Both the position numbers and the translations under genes were made by a program. DNA of 64,000 nucleotides from NCBI RefSeq assembly GCF_050948175.1, contig NC_135199.1, forward strand, positions 8,684,501 to 8,748,500, read 5' to 3'. Within the stretch, counting starts at the first letter, position 1; each line of letters opens with the position of its first letter. Positions 50,800 to 59,839 of this stretch are shown piece after piece. This DNA comes from Xylocopa sonorina. Taxonomy: Eukaryota > Arthropoda > Insecta > Hymenoptera > Apidae. The notes under the pieces were generated by a model. It saw only the letters and a program-made list of their open reading frames with translations. It was not told where the DNA came from and made no database searches.

Positions 50800-51330
50800 T
50801 TTATCAACCCGTTACAAAATGTGGGATTGCATTTCGTTTAAATTGCTCCGTAAACACACGCGCGTCTTCCGCGTGTGCACGTTTCATATGCGTCGCAACG
50901 GACGAGAACCGACACGCCTCGAGCAAACCCGGCGTTTACGTGCCTGCGAGCTCCGTTGGACGGAGCGTCGTCGCCGACACCTGTTTCCGGGTATACCTTA
51001 CCGATCGACGACGCGCGCTCACGTACACGACCGGATGATTCACGCTGGGGACCTTGTCTCTGACAGATGCGCTAAACGCGAGCCTCTGCGTACACGCGCT
51101 CGAAGCGCGGAAACGCCGCGATCCAGCTGGCTCGATACAGATCGCGCGTTGTTACCGACAGAGTTACGCGCGATCTTGATAGAGCCATCGCGATGCGATC
51201 TGCGATAGGGTACACGACGTCATCGATCATTCCCAGGGTACGAAGGTCGCGATTAATCTTGATCGAGTGATAATTGCTCTTACCAGATGATCTTTCCTGG
51301 GGAATATTTCGCATACATTGTGCAGGTTCT
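50800..51330. other. Noncoding DNA between two tandem repeats
   Basis: The sequence is CpG-rich with a plus-strand open frame 50819-51208 that is arginine-rich and shows no family resemblance or flanking splice sites. I see nothing else in it. Confidence 0.4.
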
Positions 51331-51336
51331 AGTAAC

Positions 51337-51851
51337 TAGATTCAACGGAGTTCTGAGTCCTCTTTAAGCGAAGAAGTTGGATCGATCGAATCTAAGGGGT
51401 CTCTACATTCGTTCACTTGTCATCTATGCTTCCATATTCATGACACGACAGGTACCAGAGTAGTTACGCAGAAAACGAGGACCAAAGTATCCACCCCCAA
51501 GGTACCACGCATGAAAATTCCCTAGCCAGAAAACACTGTCCACGGAATCGTGGCAAGAGCTGGAAGAGGAAAACCATCAGCGTCCTCCAGCGTTCGAATA
51601 AATTTAGATTCAATGGAGTTTCTGTGTCCTCGTTAGACGAAAACGTTGGATTGATCGAGTCGAAGAGGTTCCTACATTCGCGTACTTGACACCTATGTTT
51701 CTATATTCATGACACATCAGTTACCAGAGTAGTTACACAGAAAATGAAGACCAAAGTATCCACCCCCAAGGTACCACGCATGAAAATTCCCTAGCCAGAA
51801 AAGAACTGGAAGAGGAGAAACGCCAGCGTTCTCCACGTTCGAATAAATTAC
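51337..51851 (+). repeat. 268-bp tandem duplication
   Basis: Copy 1 is 51337-51604 and copy 2 is 51605-51851. Both start TAGATTCAA and end GTTCGAATAAATT. The core with TATCCACCCCCAAGGTACCA and GAAAATTCCCTAGCCAGAAAA is identical. Elsewhere there are scattered substitutions, and copy 2 lacks about 20 bases (the CACTGTCCACGGAATCGTGG segment). It lies 550 bp downstream of the 151-bp array, so this segment has expanded more than once. Confidence 0.88.
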
Positions 51852-54800
51852 GAAACGGATGGAGAGGCGCAGGAATCGGTGGGAAGGGTTGAGTAACGAA
51901 CGAGGGGGGCGCCGCGTAAATCCGACCTGGGGTGAAGTTGAACGTCGGCGAATAATTGCGGCCGATTCTCGATTGGAATCGTTGACGCGGAAGCCGATCG
52001 TGCGTAACGAGGCTAAGGTTAGAAGAGTGTCTGGAGCGAGTTTTCGAGGGGGCGGATGAGGCCCTCGGTTAGTCGCGCGCGGCCGCTTTTTAAACCGCGC
52101 TCAGTCCCCCGTTAATTAAAGCTTCTTAGGAGAGAGTCTGAAGTGTGCAACGGGCGGCCGTGTATGTAATTGTGCGCGTCCCCTGTTGGCAGGCCTGTTA
52201 GAGGCGGCTTTTGTTTCAAAGGAGGGACAGCAGGGGGCGCGTAGGCCTCTGCACGCCCGCAGACAATGCCCGCTGACTACAATACAACCTCTCTGTTTGT
52301 ATTTCTGCTGCCGCGAACTCTGCCTCGATATCATCTGCCAGGGGTCTTCTCTCTCCTCTCTTCCTCGCTTTCTCGCGTTCTCCTTCTCGAGGATATTGCC
52401 TCTGTCTTGTCCGCTCGTTCCTACATTCGGTCGCTACGTTACACTGTGTATCGTCTCGTTGGACTAGCGAAGAGGCGGTTGCAAACGTGCTGGTCTACTT
52501 TATTCGGTTGAATATCGCGCGACCAATGGTTTTATCAACATTGCCGAGTTCAGAAAGATTTTCTGAACGACTTCGATCGTTGAAGATTCGATTGTAGATA
52601 GCATTGCTTGTCACGCGGTGGTTTTTGTATCGATAGGTGCTTGAAAATGGTACCAGAGATATTAAAAGTGACAGTTCTTATTGTGTGACTTTAGTCGAAA
52701 CCGTGTAATCCGCAGACAGAGCTTCCCCTTTGTCCCACAGAGTTCCTTTCTGTCTCCAACAGCCATCGAGTCATCCACGTATCTCTCCGCGGGCCACCGC
52801 GCGTTTCCATTCCCTTCTTCGCGGTCCTCGCTGTCCTCTTCCTCTTTGTCCCCGTGGCCCTCTTCCCTTTGCCAGCGGCTTTCTTGCCTCCTCTTTCGAC
52901 CATCGCGCGTTTCTCTTCCCGCTGGTTCACGCCGCGCTTTGCGCGCACTCGCGTGGCCCCCGTCCGTGCGCGTCCGCCTGTAACTCTCTGTCTCTCGTTC
53001 CTCTGCTACCTCGTTCCATCCTGCCTCGTCGCTTTGTCCCTCGTCCACGACGATACGCCGCGCGAGACGAATCATTTTTCCTCGGGAATTTCATATTCCA
53101 GACTGACGATTCGTCTTGCGTGAAAACTTCTTGCTCTTTAACGTGGAAATTTGAATGGGATGTACGAAGGAACGAGCGGATAGAGCATTTTGAGATTCTT
53201 GCGCAGCTTTCGCTCGCTGGTTGTTTTAATTAACTGTGGAACATCGACGAGCAATCGAAACGAGGCTTGTAAAATAAAACAACGAACGAACGCGTGATTT
53301 TTGAATCGCGCTACGAGTTATGCGAGTTGAACCAGAGTCACGGGAACGGAGAGAGGATAATTGTCGAAGGGCAGGGTTAAAATGGCTTCTGGGCGTTATC
53401 GCGGAGAAGGGACTGGTCGTTAATAATATTGGTAATTCGTGCAGTGTCTCGAGGCTCGAAGAGATAACCGAAAGTGGCGCCCGTTTCGAATCGGCGCCGC
53501 CCCCTTTCGCTCGCAGAAACCGATCTGCGAGATACGGGAATCACTTAGAGGCGAGGAATTGCCCGTGTGCACTTGAAACGGCCGAGCCAGGCGGCGGAAG
53601 AGGAATGAGCTGTTTGCCGAGATTGCCTCGAGATTGATGCGATTTTCCCCTTCGACGAAACCTTGATTCGAACGATCGACGATTCGTTCTCTCCCGGCAG
53701 CACGCTTCGCGTGTTCCTCTCTTGCTAGAAAACCGTGGGACTCGCGCGAATTCGTTTCCCCTATTTCAAATAAATCCATCGCGACGACGGAGAAGTCAGA
53801 GATTTGTAAAATCAAGTTAGAACAACCCTCGCCCGTTTCAGCACCCAAAACGCGTCAACACTTTTCTCAGCGCCCCTCGAGAAAGGGTTACGGGGATCAG
53901 CAGCAATTCCCAAGCACGACGCAGACACCCTCTCGCACGTCCTAAGATATCCGCGCCATGTGCAGACTGCGTCCCAGCTGTAACTTACCCCCGTTCCTCG
54001 CGTTACGCCCCGGATAACGAGGAATTCTTATTCCCATCCGGCCGTTGGATCGCTATCGCGCCGCGGAAATTTACCGTCCTCCTCGCCACGACTAAGCCTA
54101 AGTTCGGTGTGAACGCGCCCTGAGGACCGCCGTTATCGGCACGGACGCCGCGTCGCGGGGCTCGTTTCTCCACCCCCTGGCGGCTTATCTCGACCCTCTT
54201 CGCCCGACGGATCCGCTCCCTTTCCACGGCTCGAAACAATGCCAGCCGCCACCTCTGCGTCGTCGTCCCGTCTTCGAGCGAGGTATCAAAAGTTTTTAGC
54301 GGCGACAAAAACGGGGCGAGCGCCGCGGAACGGGCTGTGGCTAGGGGCTGAATCGAGAGCAGAGGCGGAGGACAGAAGGCGGTGCAGAAAGGATTTAACC
54401 GCGGAGGAAACGACGCTCGAGAATAGCGGCTCTTCGGATGTCGCAGAATCCTGTTAGCCCTCGCAAGGGTGTGGGACGTGGATCGTGTGGGGTGCGCGCG
54501 CGCGGTTAAATGTCAGGGAGCCCATCGACAGTTTCGAGGACTACTTCGCTTAGCGAGGAGCGTGGCCAGCCTCTGCTTTTTACGAGGGGGTGAGATTCGA
54601 CGCCCCGTTCGATGGCCACGCGAACCCTCAGCCGCGGCCCTTTGACGGAGGTCGCTTTGAGCCTGGCGTTGTCTCCTTCTCTGCGTTCTTTCGGCTAGTT
54701 TTAAATAACCTTGCTGCGGTTTCGAACATTTCCGATCGGTACAGTGAAATGTAGCGGAAGTTTAATGGATCCAAGCTATTTTGTTCGACAAACTTGCAAT

Positions 54801-54882
54801 TTTGAACACGTGACACGTAAATGAACAGAGATTTACATTGATTTAAAAGAATGGCTGTTGGGAGACGTTTTTACCTTGTCGA

Positions 54883-54894
54883 GGGGGGGGGGGG
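54883..54894. repeat. G12 homopolymer
   Basis: Twelve consecutive Gs followed by AGAAAAAAAA. It is a purine homopolymer on the plus strand and a likely site of length variation or assembly error. Confidence 0.9.
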
Positions 54895-55955
54895 AGAAAA
54901 AAAATGAGGGAAGATCGATCGGTCCCCAGCTAGATGGCTGCTACTTATCGCGACTCGTTTCCACGGTAGCTGAACGAAAGGATCCGCGAGAGGACACACC
55001 TGTGCCGTAACTTTCTCGCCAGTGCAAGAGTATCGCGTGGGCGGGATAGGAGGCTAGCCGTCGGGATTAAAAGCGGACAATCGCCGCTGCGAAACGGAGG
55101 AAATTGAGTTATACCGCGCGCGCGGCTGGTTTGCGCGGACCCGGCGTTCCAATCGAATTAAACGCCAATAACGCGTCAAAAACGGCACGCGTTCGACGCC
55201 TCGCAGCCGTACTGATTTCTGTTGAACGGTCTGTCGCGACGCTGTCCCGCGGACAAATTGCCCGGCTAATTTCAGCTAATGTCGCTGCACTTTCGAACAC
55301 CCTTGGACTGCTCATTTTTTTTAAACGAGCCAATCCTTTGAAACTCGATTCTATTCAATATCCATCCATGTAATTTTTTGAAACAGATATCGTTCACAAC
55401 AATTCATAAATAATTGAAAATCGCAATTCCGCGAATAATTGATTCACATTGTTGTGATTTGAGAAGCACTTTCTCAGCTGTTTAAATACCAAGCAGAGAT
55501 CGCAAGGTATACCAACTAAAATTCCTGGCGCTAGTCTAGCCACTTAATTCAGACACCTACTCAATCTCTCGACGCAATAATACGTATAATTGCCAGGTTA
55601 ATCACCATTTATTAATGCTAACCAGCGAGGATTAATCGCCACTGAGCGTACCGTTTCGACTGCGTCGTTGTAATTAACTCCACCACCACTCTCGAATTTA
55701 ATTACCTCCATCAAGCGGACGGAAACAATTCAATCGACGATGAAATTTTACGCGGCATCGACGCGGGTTATGTCACCGATTTCCAACTGCGGAATCGGCC
55801 ATAAGTTTCCACGAAACGGCATAACCGATAAATCGTAGCGGAACGGCGACTTCCGTTTGGCGGCAGTGTTCCCTTTCATCGGTGAACGAGTTCATTACGG
55901 TTGCAACGCGGCTAACAAGATTTTCGCTGGCCCTTGTAACGAGCTCTCCTCCATC

Positions 55956-55982
55956 CTCTCTCTTTCTCTCTCTCTCTCTCTC
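55956..55982. repeat. (CT)n microsatellite
   Basis: An almost perfect CT dinucleotide run of about 27 bases with one TTT interruption. Confidence 0.85.
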
Positions 55983-57441
55983 GAGCCGTAATTCAAAAGT
56001 TGATTCGAGTGGCGCCAATTTATCGCCACGGGGCCGCCGTGAGATGTTCCCCTCGCGGGAGTCGAGCGCGACCGGATAAGGCCGCTGGAAATTGCATTAA
56101 ACAGACGCCACGCGCCGTGTACACGGGACGAGAACGGGATTTCTCGCGGCGATATCCTGGAATTTTTATCGCCTACCAACTTTTCTTTCTACGTACTACG
56201 TGTAGACACGATTTTCTCTTGGTTAAGCGAAGCGATGGTAATCGAGCGTTTAACTCATTTACCAAGTCCGCAGTGATTTCGTTCGGTGGTTATTCGTATT
56301 CGAAACGATAAGAAATATATCTTTATTGTATTTTTCTTAAATTTCATTCAGATTTTTAATGAATTTTTTAATTTGAAATCGATCTCTCCGACCGGGAGGA
56401 TCGATCGAGTTTGGCGAGTGATCGACGAAAGGCAAGGGAATTGCCTCTTTTCTCCAACGGCTGCTCAAAGTGGAGTTCTTCAAAGGAAACTCACTCGATG
56501 GACACGTCGGAACGAGATTAATCCATCGTGGAACGTAATTACACGGGTTACGTGCCGATCGAATTAGAATCGATACGTCCCGCGCGGGGGGTAGAAAAGG
56601 AGAGATCGTATCGTCTGTGCGAGGGGCGAGGGAAGAGAAATTGTGCCGAAAGGACCGCGATAGAGTCATCCCTCGATGACGTTATCTCTTCGACTTAATA
56701 AATATCCTTTCATCGTGACGGATCATACCTCCATCCCGCGGAATTGTATCGAAATTCCCCCTTTTTTTTTTATAGGGAACCTCCTTTAGGGAGGCTTCTC
56801 TGGGAAAGTTCGAAGGATCCTTCGAATCGATCGAGTGTCGTATAAAATAAAATTGTGAACTGTGACAAGTGACTTTGCAAACATTCTTTTCAACCATGTA
56901 TAAAATACGTTATAATGGTCGATTGGTATTTAGTTAGCTTCAAGTAGGAGCTTCGCATATTTTCAAAGGATACTGACCCTTCGTATTTAAACGCTGACCA
57001 AGAGGGATTAAAATACAAAAGCGAGACAAAAAGAAGGGAAAAAAGAAGCGAGCCCACAAAATCGGGGTAGACGTACGGTCGAATCGATGCGTCTCACCGA
57101 CGAATACATTACCGATACCGCAGATATATGGGCCGATTTCGTAGGCACGGGAGCGATTCGATAAGTTTCGCAGTCGAATCTGCGAAGTTAAGCGGATTGG
57201 GAGAGCCGGGGAAGGATTGGCCGCGGCGCGCCCCCTAACTTTCGGGCCTGTCGAGCTCAATCTGTAATCCGATATCGATTGAATCCCCCTTCGACCTTCT
57301 CTCCCTCCTCCCTCTTTCGTTTCACCTGTTTCCTCCTTTTTTCCTCTGTTTTTTTTCTCTCTCTCGCTCCCTTCCTCCTTCCTTTCCTCTGTTCTTCTCT
57401 GACCTTTCGTTTTTCTCACCCCCGCCACGGTGGTTCGACAG

Positions 57442-57814
57442 CGCGGTTGAACGACCCTCTGTCGCGCGACGTCGAGCGTCCGCGCGCGAAACGAGTCTCC
57501 CGGTTTTTCGCGTCGCGTCGCACTCGCAACAGCTGCTTCCCCGGCTCGGAAACCGACACGACTCGCGCTGCTGGCTCCAGGTTGGTTGATCGAGGGTCAG
57601 AAAGCGCGATGCGATGTCTGCTGCGCACGATTTTTCAACGATTTCGCCGCTCCAAGGGGATCGATGGATCCACGCAGTGGTTTCACTGCAGTTCTGACCG
57701 ATTGTCGAGTGTACGATGATTTTAAATACTATTGCTCGAAGATTTTTCGCTAATGCTTTCTTATATATTTTTATATTGTAGAACTTTGTGGTCGCAGACT
57801 GTAAGCTAGGATGA
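57442..57814 (+). CDS. Predicted C-terminal coding exons of an unknown gene
   Basis: The model has two exons, 57442-57580 and 57782-57814, with a 201-base intron. The first follows a ~140-base pyrimidine tract and GGTTCGACAG and ends CCAG/GTTGGT, a moderate donor. The second acceptor is strong: branch CTAAT at 57750-57754, then a T-rich tract and TTGTAG. One frame is open across both and ends GNRHDSRCWLQ / NFVVADCKLG and TGA at 57812-57814. It contains a basic RRRAS motif. The entry phase (two bases carried in) matches frame 1 of the 46900-46946 candidate. I do not recognise the protein. The first exon also has another open frame that overruns the intron, so the model is provisional. Confidence 0.3.
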
Positions 57815-58135
57815 TACTCGTAGGGGAATCATTGGCAGCCGTCAGCAGGAGTTAGGAGTCGCTCGTGATCAAGAGAGCCCATCCACGTGTTCATCTTAAA
57901 GTGATTTTATTATGTTATATTGTATTTTCTAGTACTACAGTTTTGTACTAGAGTAAATTAAGTCTAGTAATAAGTGCATTATGTTCACACCGGTATAATT
58001 AAGTTATTGCGAATGCGAAAATCATTGTATTATAAGTATATTCACGTTTGTACCATTGTAAGACAGTTTAATTGTCATTCATTGTATATTTTATTGATTT
58101 TAATGAATAAATAAATTATTTAAATGGAACGCAAC
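57782..58135 (+). other. Terminal exon and 3' UTR of a plus-strand gene
   Basis: After the acceptor at 57781 the composition changes abruptly from CpG-rich to AT-rich, CpG-poor sequence typical of insect 3' untranslated regions. It ends with overlapping AATAAA hexamers at 58106-58115 followed by TTATTTAAATGG. All frames close within the first 33 bases. I considered a solo LTR instead, but found no matching flanking duplication, whereas branch site, acceptor and polyadenylation signals all agree with a last exon. Confidence 0.5.
58106..58115 (+). terminator. Overlapping AATAAA polyadenylation signals
   Basis: AATAAATAAA contains two overlapping canonical hexamers at the end of the AT-rich terminal exon. 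Cleavage would be expected about 15-30 bases downstream, just before the inverted-repeat element at 58158. Confidence 0.5.
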
Positions 58136-58157
58136 GAGTGTTATCATTATCCTTTAA

Positions 58158-59123
58158 GTCCAGCGCTTCTAAAATGACCAATTCCAATCCTTAAACGAGA
58201 AATCTCGTAAAAAATAGCCCTGAACCTAATTAAATTAGTTCTAATTTCGAATCCCGGCGTCTCGATTCCTAAAATTTTTGTCAATAACCGGAAGTGACGT
58301 CATCTTCAGGAATCACAGAAATTCTTGGAATTTTTGATGACGTCATTTCCAAGAAGTGGCACTTTCGGATACCTCCTATGACGTCATGTTCTCCTGATAC
58401 AAAGTCGGATTTTCAAGATTTTGATCGAAAAATCGGCAAAGTATCAGGAGAACATGACGTCATAGGAGGTATCGGCAATTCCAGGAATTCTCGATGACGT
58501 CATTTCCAAGAAGCGGCACTTTCGGATACCTCCTATGACGTCATGTTCTCCTGATACAAAGTCGGATTTTCAAGATTTTGTTCGAAAAATCGACAATGTA
58601 TCAGGAGAACATGACGTCATAGGAGGTATCCGAGTTTTGCCACTTCTTGGAAATGACGTCATCGAGAATTCCTGGAATTGCCGATACCTCCTATGACGTC
58701 ATGTTCTCCTGATACTTTGCCGATTTTTCGATCAAAATCTTGAAAATCCGACTTTGTATCAGGAGAACATGACGTCATAGGAGGTATCCGAATAGTGCCA
58801 CTTCTTGGAAATGACGTCATCGAGAATTCCAGGAATTTTGGCGATTCCCGGAAGTGACGTCATTTTCTAGGACTTTGCAATTTTCAGGATTCTTCAATCC
58901 GTACCTCGATTTTCGAACATGTATCAGGAGAACATAATGGGTGAGGAGGTATTCGTAATGTGCCATTTCTTGGAAAATGACGTCACTTCCGGTTATTGGC
59001 AAAATTCTAGGAATCGATGCGCCGGGATTCGAACTTAGAACTAATTTACTTCGGTTCAGGGCTATTTTTTACGAGTTCTTTCTCGTTTAAGGATTGGAAA
59101 TGGTCATTCTAGGAGCGCTGGAC
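58158..59123. mobile_element. 966-bp palindromic element with CRE-bearing hairpins
   Basis: Terminal inverted repeats of about 145 bp (58158-58302 and 58978-59123, ends GTCCAGCGCT) match at roughly 90 percent by eye. The interior holds six exact 33-bp arms, GATACC...CTGATAC at 58368, 58525 and 58683, and the reverse complement at 58441, 58598 and 58756. They form three hairpins with 40-base loops. A degenerate seventh arm lies at 58921-58954. The inter-hairpin segments (58474-58524 and 58631-58682) are also mutual reverse complements, so the interior is a palindrome of palindromes. Thirteen TGACGTCA octamers occur from 58295 to 58985. There is no open frame for a transposase, so it is non-autonomous, MITE-like. 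The superfamily is unknown. CTTTAA occurs near both ends (58152-58157, 59128-59133) but is offset by four bases on the right, so a target duplication is unproven. Confidence 0.85.
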
Positions 59124-59167
59124 AGGTCTTTAAATGATTAAACAATGAATTATCAACAATAAAATCA

Positions 59168-59173
59168 TTTATT
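59168..59173 (-). terminator. AATAAA polyadenylation signal (minus strand)
   Basis: TTTATT on the plus strand, AATAAA on the minus. Expected cleavage lies at about 59140-59155, within some 30 bases of the right end of the inverted-repeat element. Confidence 0.45.
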
Positions 59174-59237
59174 GTTAATCCATTAACAATTTCCATACTA
59201 CAGAATTGTTCTTACAAGCTACTTCTTAGTTCATACG

Positions 59238-59395
59238 TTTATAAACCCATGTACAATACATCTTATAGTATTAAAACTTAGAATCTAAGACTTATCAGCT
59301 AATTTTTATAAACTATTTATATAAACCCTTGTACAATACATCTTATACAACTAAAACGCGTGGAAATTTCTAAGCGATAAGCTATTCCTCTTCAT
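59238..59395 (-). repeat. Tandem duplication inside the 3' UTR
   Basis: Two units about 80 bp apart share TATAAACCC.TGTACAATACATCTTATA (59238-59267 and 59317-59347). Each is followed by a diverged TAAAAC...TCTAAG...TATCAGCTA / GATAAGCTA block. It could be a duplicated regulatory segment of the mRNA or neutral expansion. Confidence 0.65.
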
Positions 59396-59484
59396 TCTTC
59401 CTCATTCTCGATGGAATAAGAACGTAGCGGCCACTGCGTGGATGGATTGACTCGCAAACAATTATCAGCGCTCGTAACTTCCAA

Positions 59485-59755
59485 TTAAGCATCCGGGATC
59501 AGCTCGATCGTGTCTTAAAAAAAGAAAAAAGAAGGAAAGTATCAATTAAAAACTCGTCGAGTTCCGTTGAAAAGAAGCAAAGAGAAGGGGAAAGGATGAG
59601 GCAAAAAGTCTTACGATTCACGGGCCTTGTAAAAACGGCTCACCTTGGGACGTTGCGCAACCAGTTTCGCTCGCGTTTTCGTACGCGGGCCCCCCCCTCG
59701 ATCGGGCCACGAATTTATTCGGGTCGCGATCATTATGCAATTGGAGCGGATGCAT
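59485..59755 (-). CDS. Predicted C-terminal coding exons, unknown protein
   Basis: Minus-strand exons 59755-59644 and 59513-59485 are joined over a 130-base intron with a consensus donor (CCCAAG/GTGAGC) and a strong acceptor. The chosen frame runs from an ATG at 59755, includes NDRDPNKFVARSRG and PAYENASETGCATSQ, and continues over the junction as DTIELIPDA before TAA at 59487-59485. The total is 46 residues. An in-frame TAA directly precedes the ATG, and no good acceptor lies after it. So either this is a complete micro-ORF or the true exon boundary is elsewhere. A second frame (upstream ATG at 59799, ending VAQRPK / TRSS stop) is also open. The intron is more certain than the protein. Confidence 0.3.
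59514..59643 (-). other. Short intron, minus strand
   Basis: It starts GTGAGC directly after CCCAAG and ends with a long pyrimidine tract and AAG, 130 bases in all. That is a usual size for small insect introns. Both sites are close to consensus, making this the most convincing intron in the window. It establishes that a spliced minus-strand transcript probably ends here. Confidence 0.55.
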
Positions 59756-59827
59756 TTAAATAATAGCGGCCGCCTTTTAGAAAGTGCCCCCGCGTGCATT
59801 TATGCAACGGACGGGCCCGCGAGACGG

Positions 59828-59835
59828 TTTTTATA
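59828..59835 (-). promoter_or_regulatory. TATA-box-like motif upstream of the minus exons
   Basis: On the minus strand TATAAAAA stands between GC-rich flanks (GGGGAA and CCGTCTCGCGGG). It lies about 30 bases before 59803, where a transcript start could give a short two-exon unit ending near 59150. It could equally be chance if the 59644 exon belongs to a longer gene with exons further right. Confidence 0.2.
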
Positions 59836-59839
59836 TTCC

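Larger units (their letters stand above)
51860..57430. other. Noncoding DNA with purine/pyrimidine tracts
   Basis: No supportable gene. The sequence at 52700-53050 is strongly CT-biased on the plus strand and gives Arg/Glu-rich minus-strand frames without conserved motifs. A G12 run lies at 54883-54894 and a CT microsatellite at 55956-55982. A perfect 18-bp palindrome, TTCGAAGGATCCTTCGAA, lies at 56809-56826. The last 140 bases (about 57285-57420) are an extended pyrimidine tract leading to the acceptor at 57441. Confidence 0.45.
59150..59513 (-). other. Terminal exon and 3' UTR of a minus-strand gene
   Basis: On the minus strand a very strong acceptor (CCTTCTTTTTTCTTTTTTTAAG, ending at 59514) starts this exon. 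The exon quickly becomes AT-rich and CpG-poor and reaches AATAAA at 59173-59168. Stop codons occur in every frame within the first 50 bases. The 3' UTR contains an internal 80-bp tandem duplication (59238-59395). Transcription would converge on the plus-strand unit ending near 58.13 kb. Confidence 0.5.

Noticed and set aside
57084..57200. 5S rRNA-like fragment (GAATACAT ... GAAGTTAAGC)
   Set aside because: The distance between the two matching words is far greater than in 5S rRNA, and the terminal stem is absent.
57780..58140. Solo LTR
   Set aside because: The AT-rich block has TG near its start and AATAAA near its end, but I found no flanking duplication. The branch site, acceptor and polyadenylation signals fit a terminal exon better.
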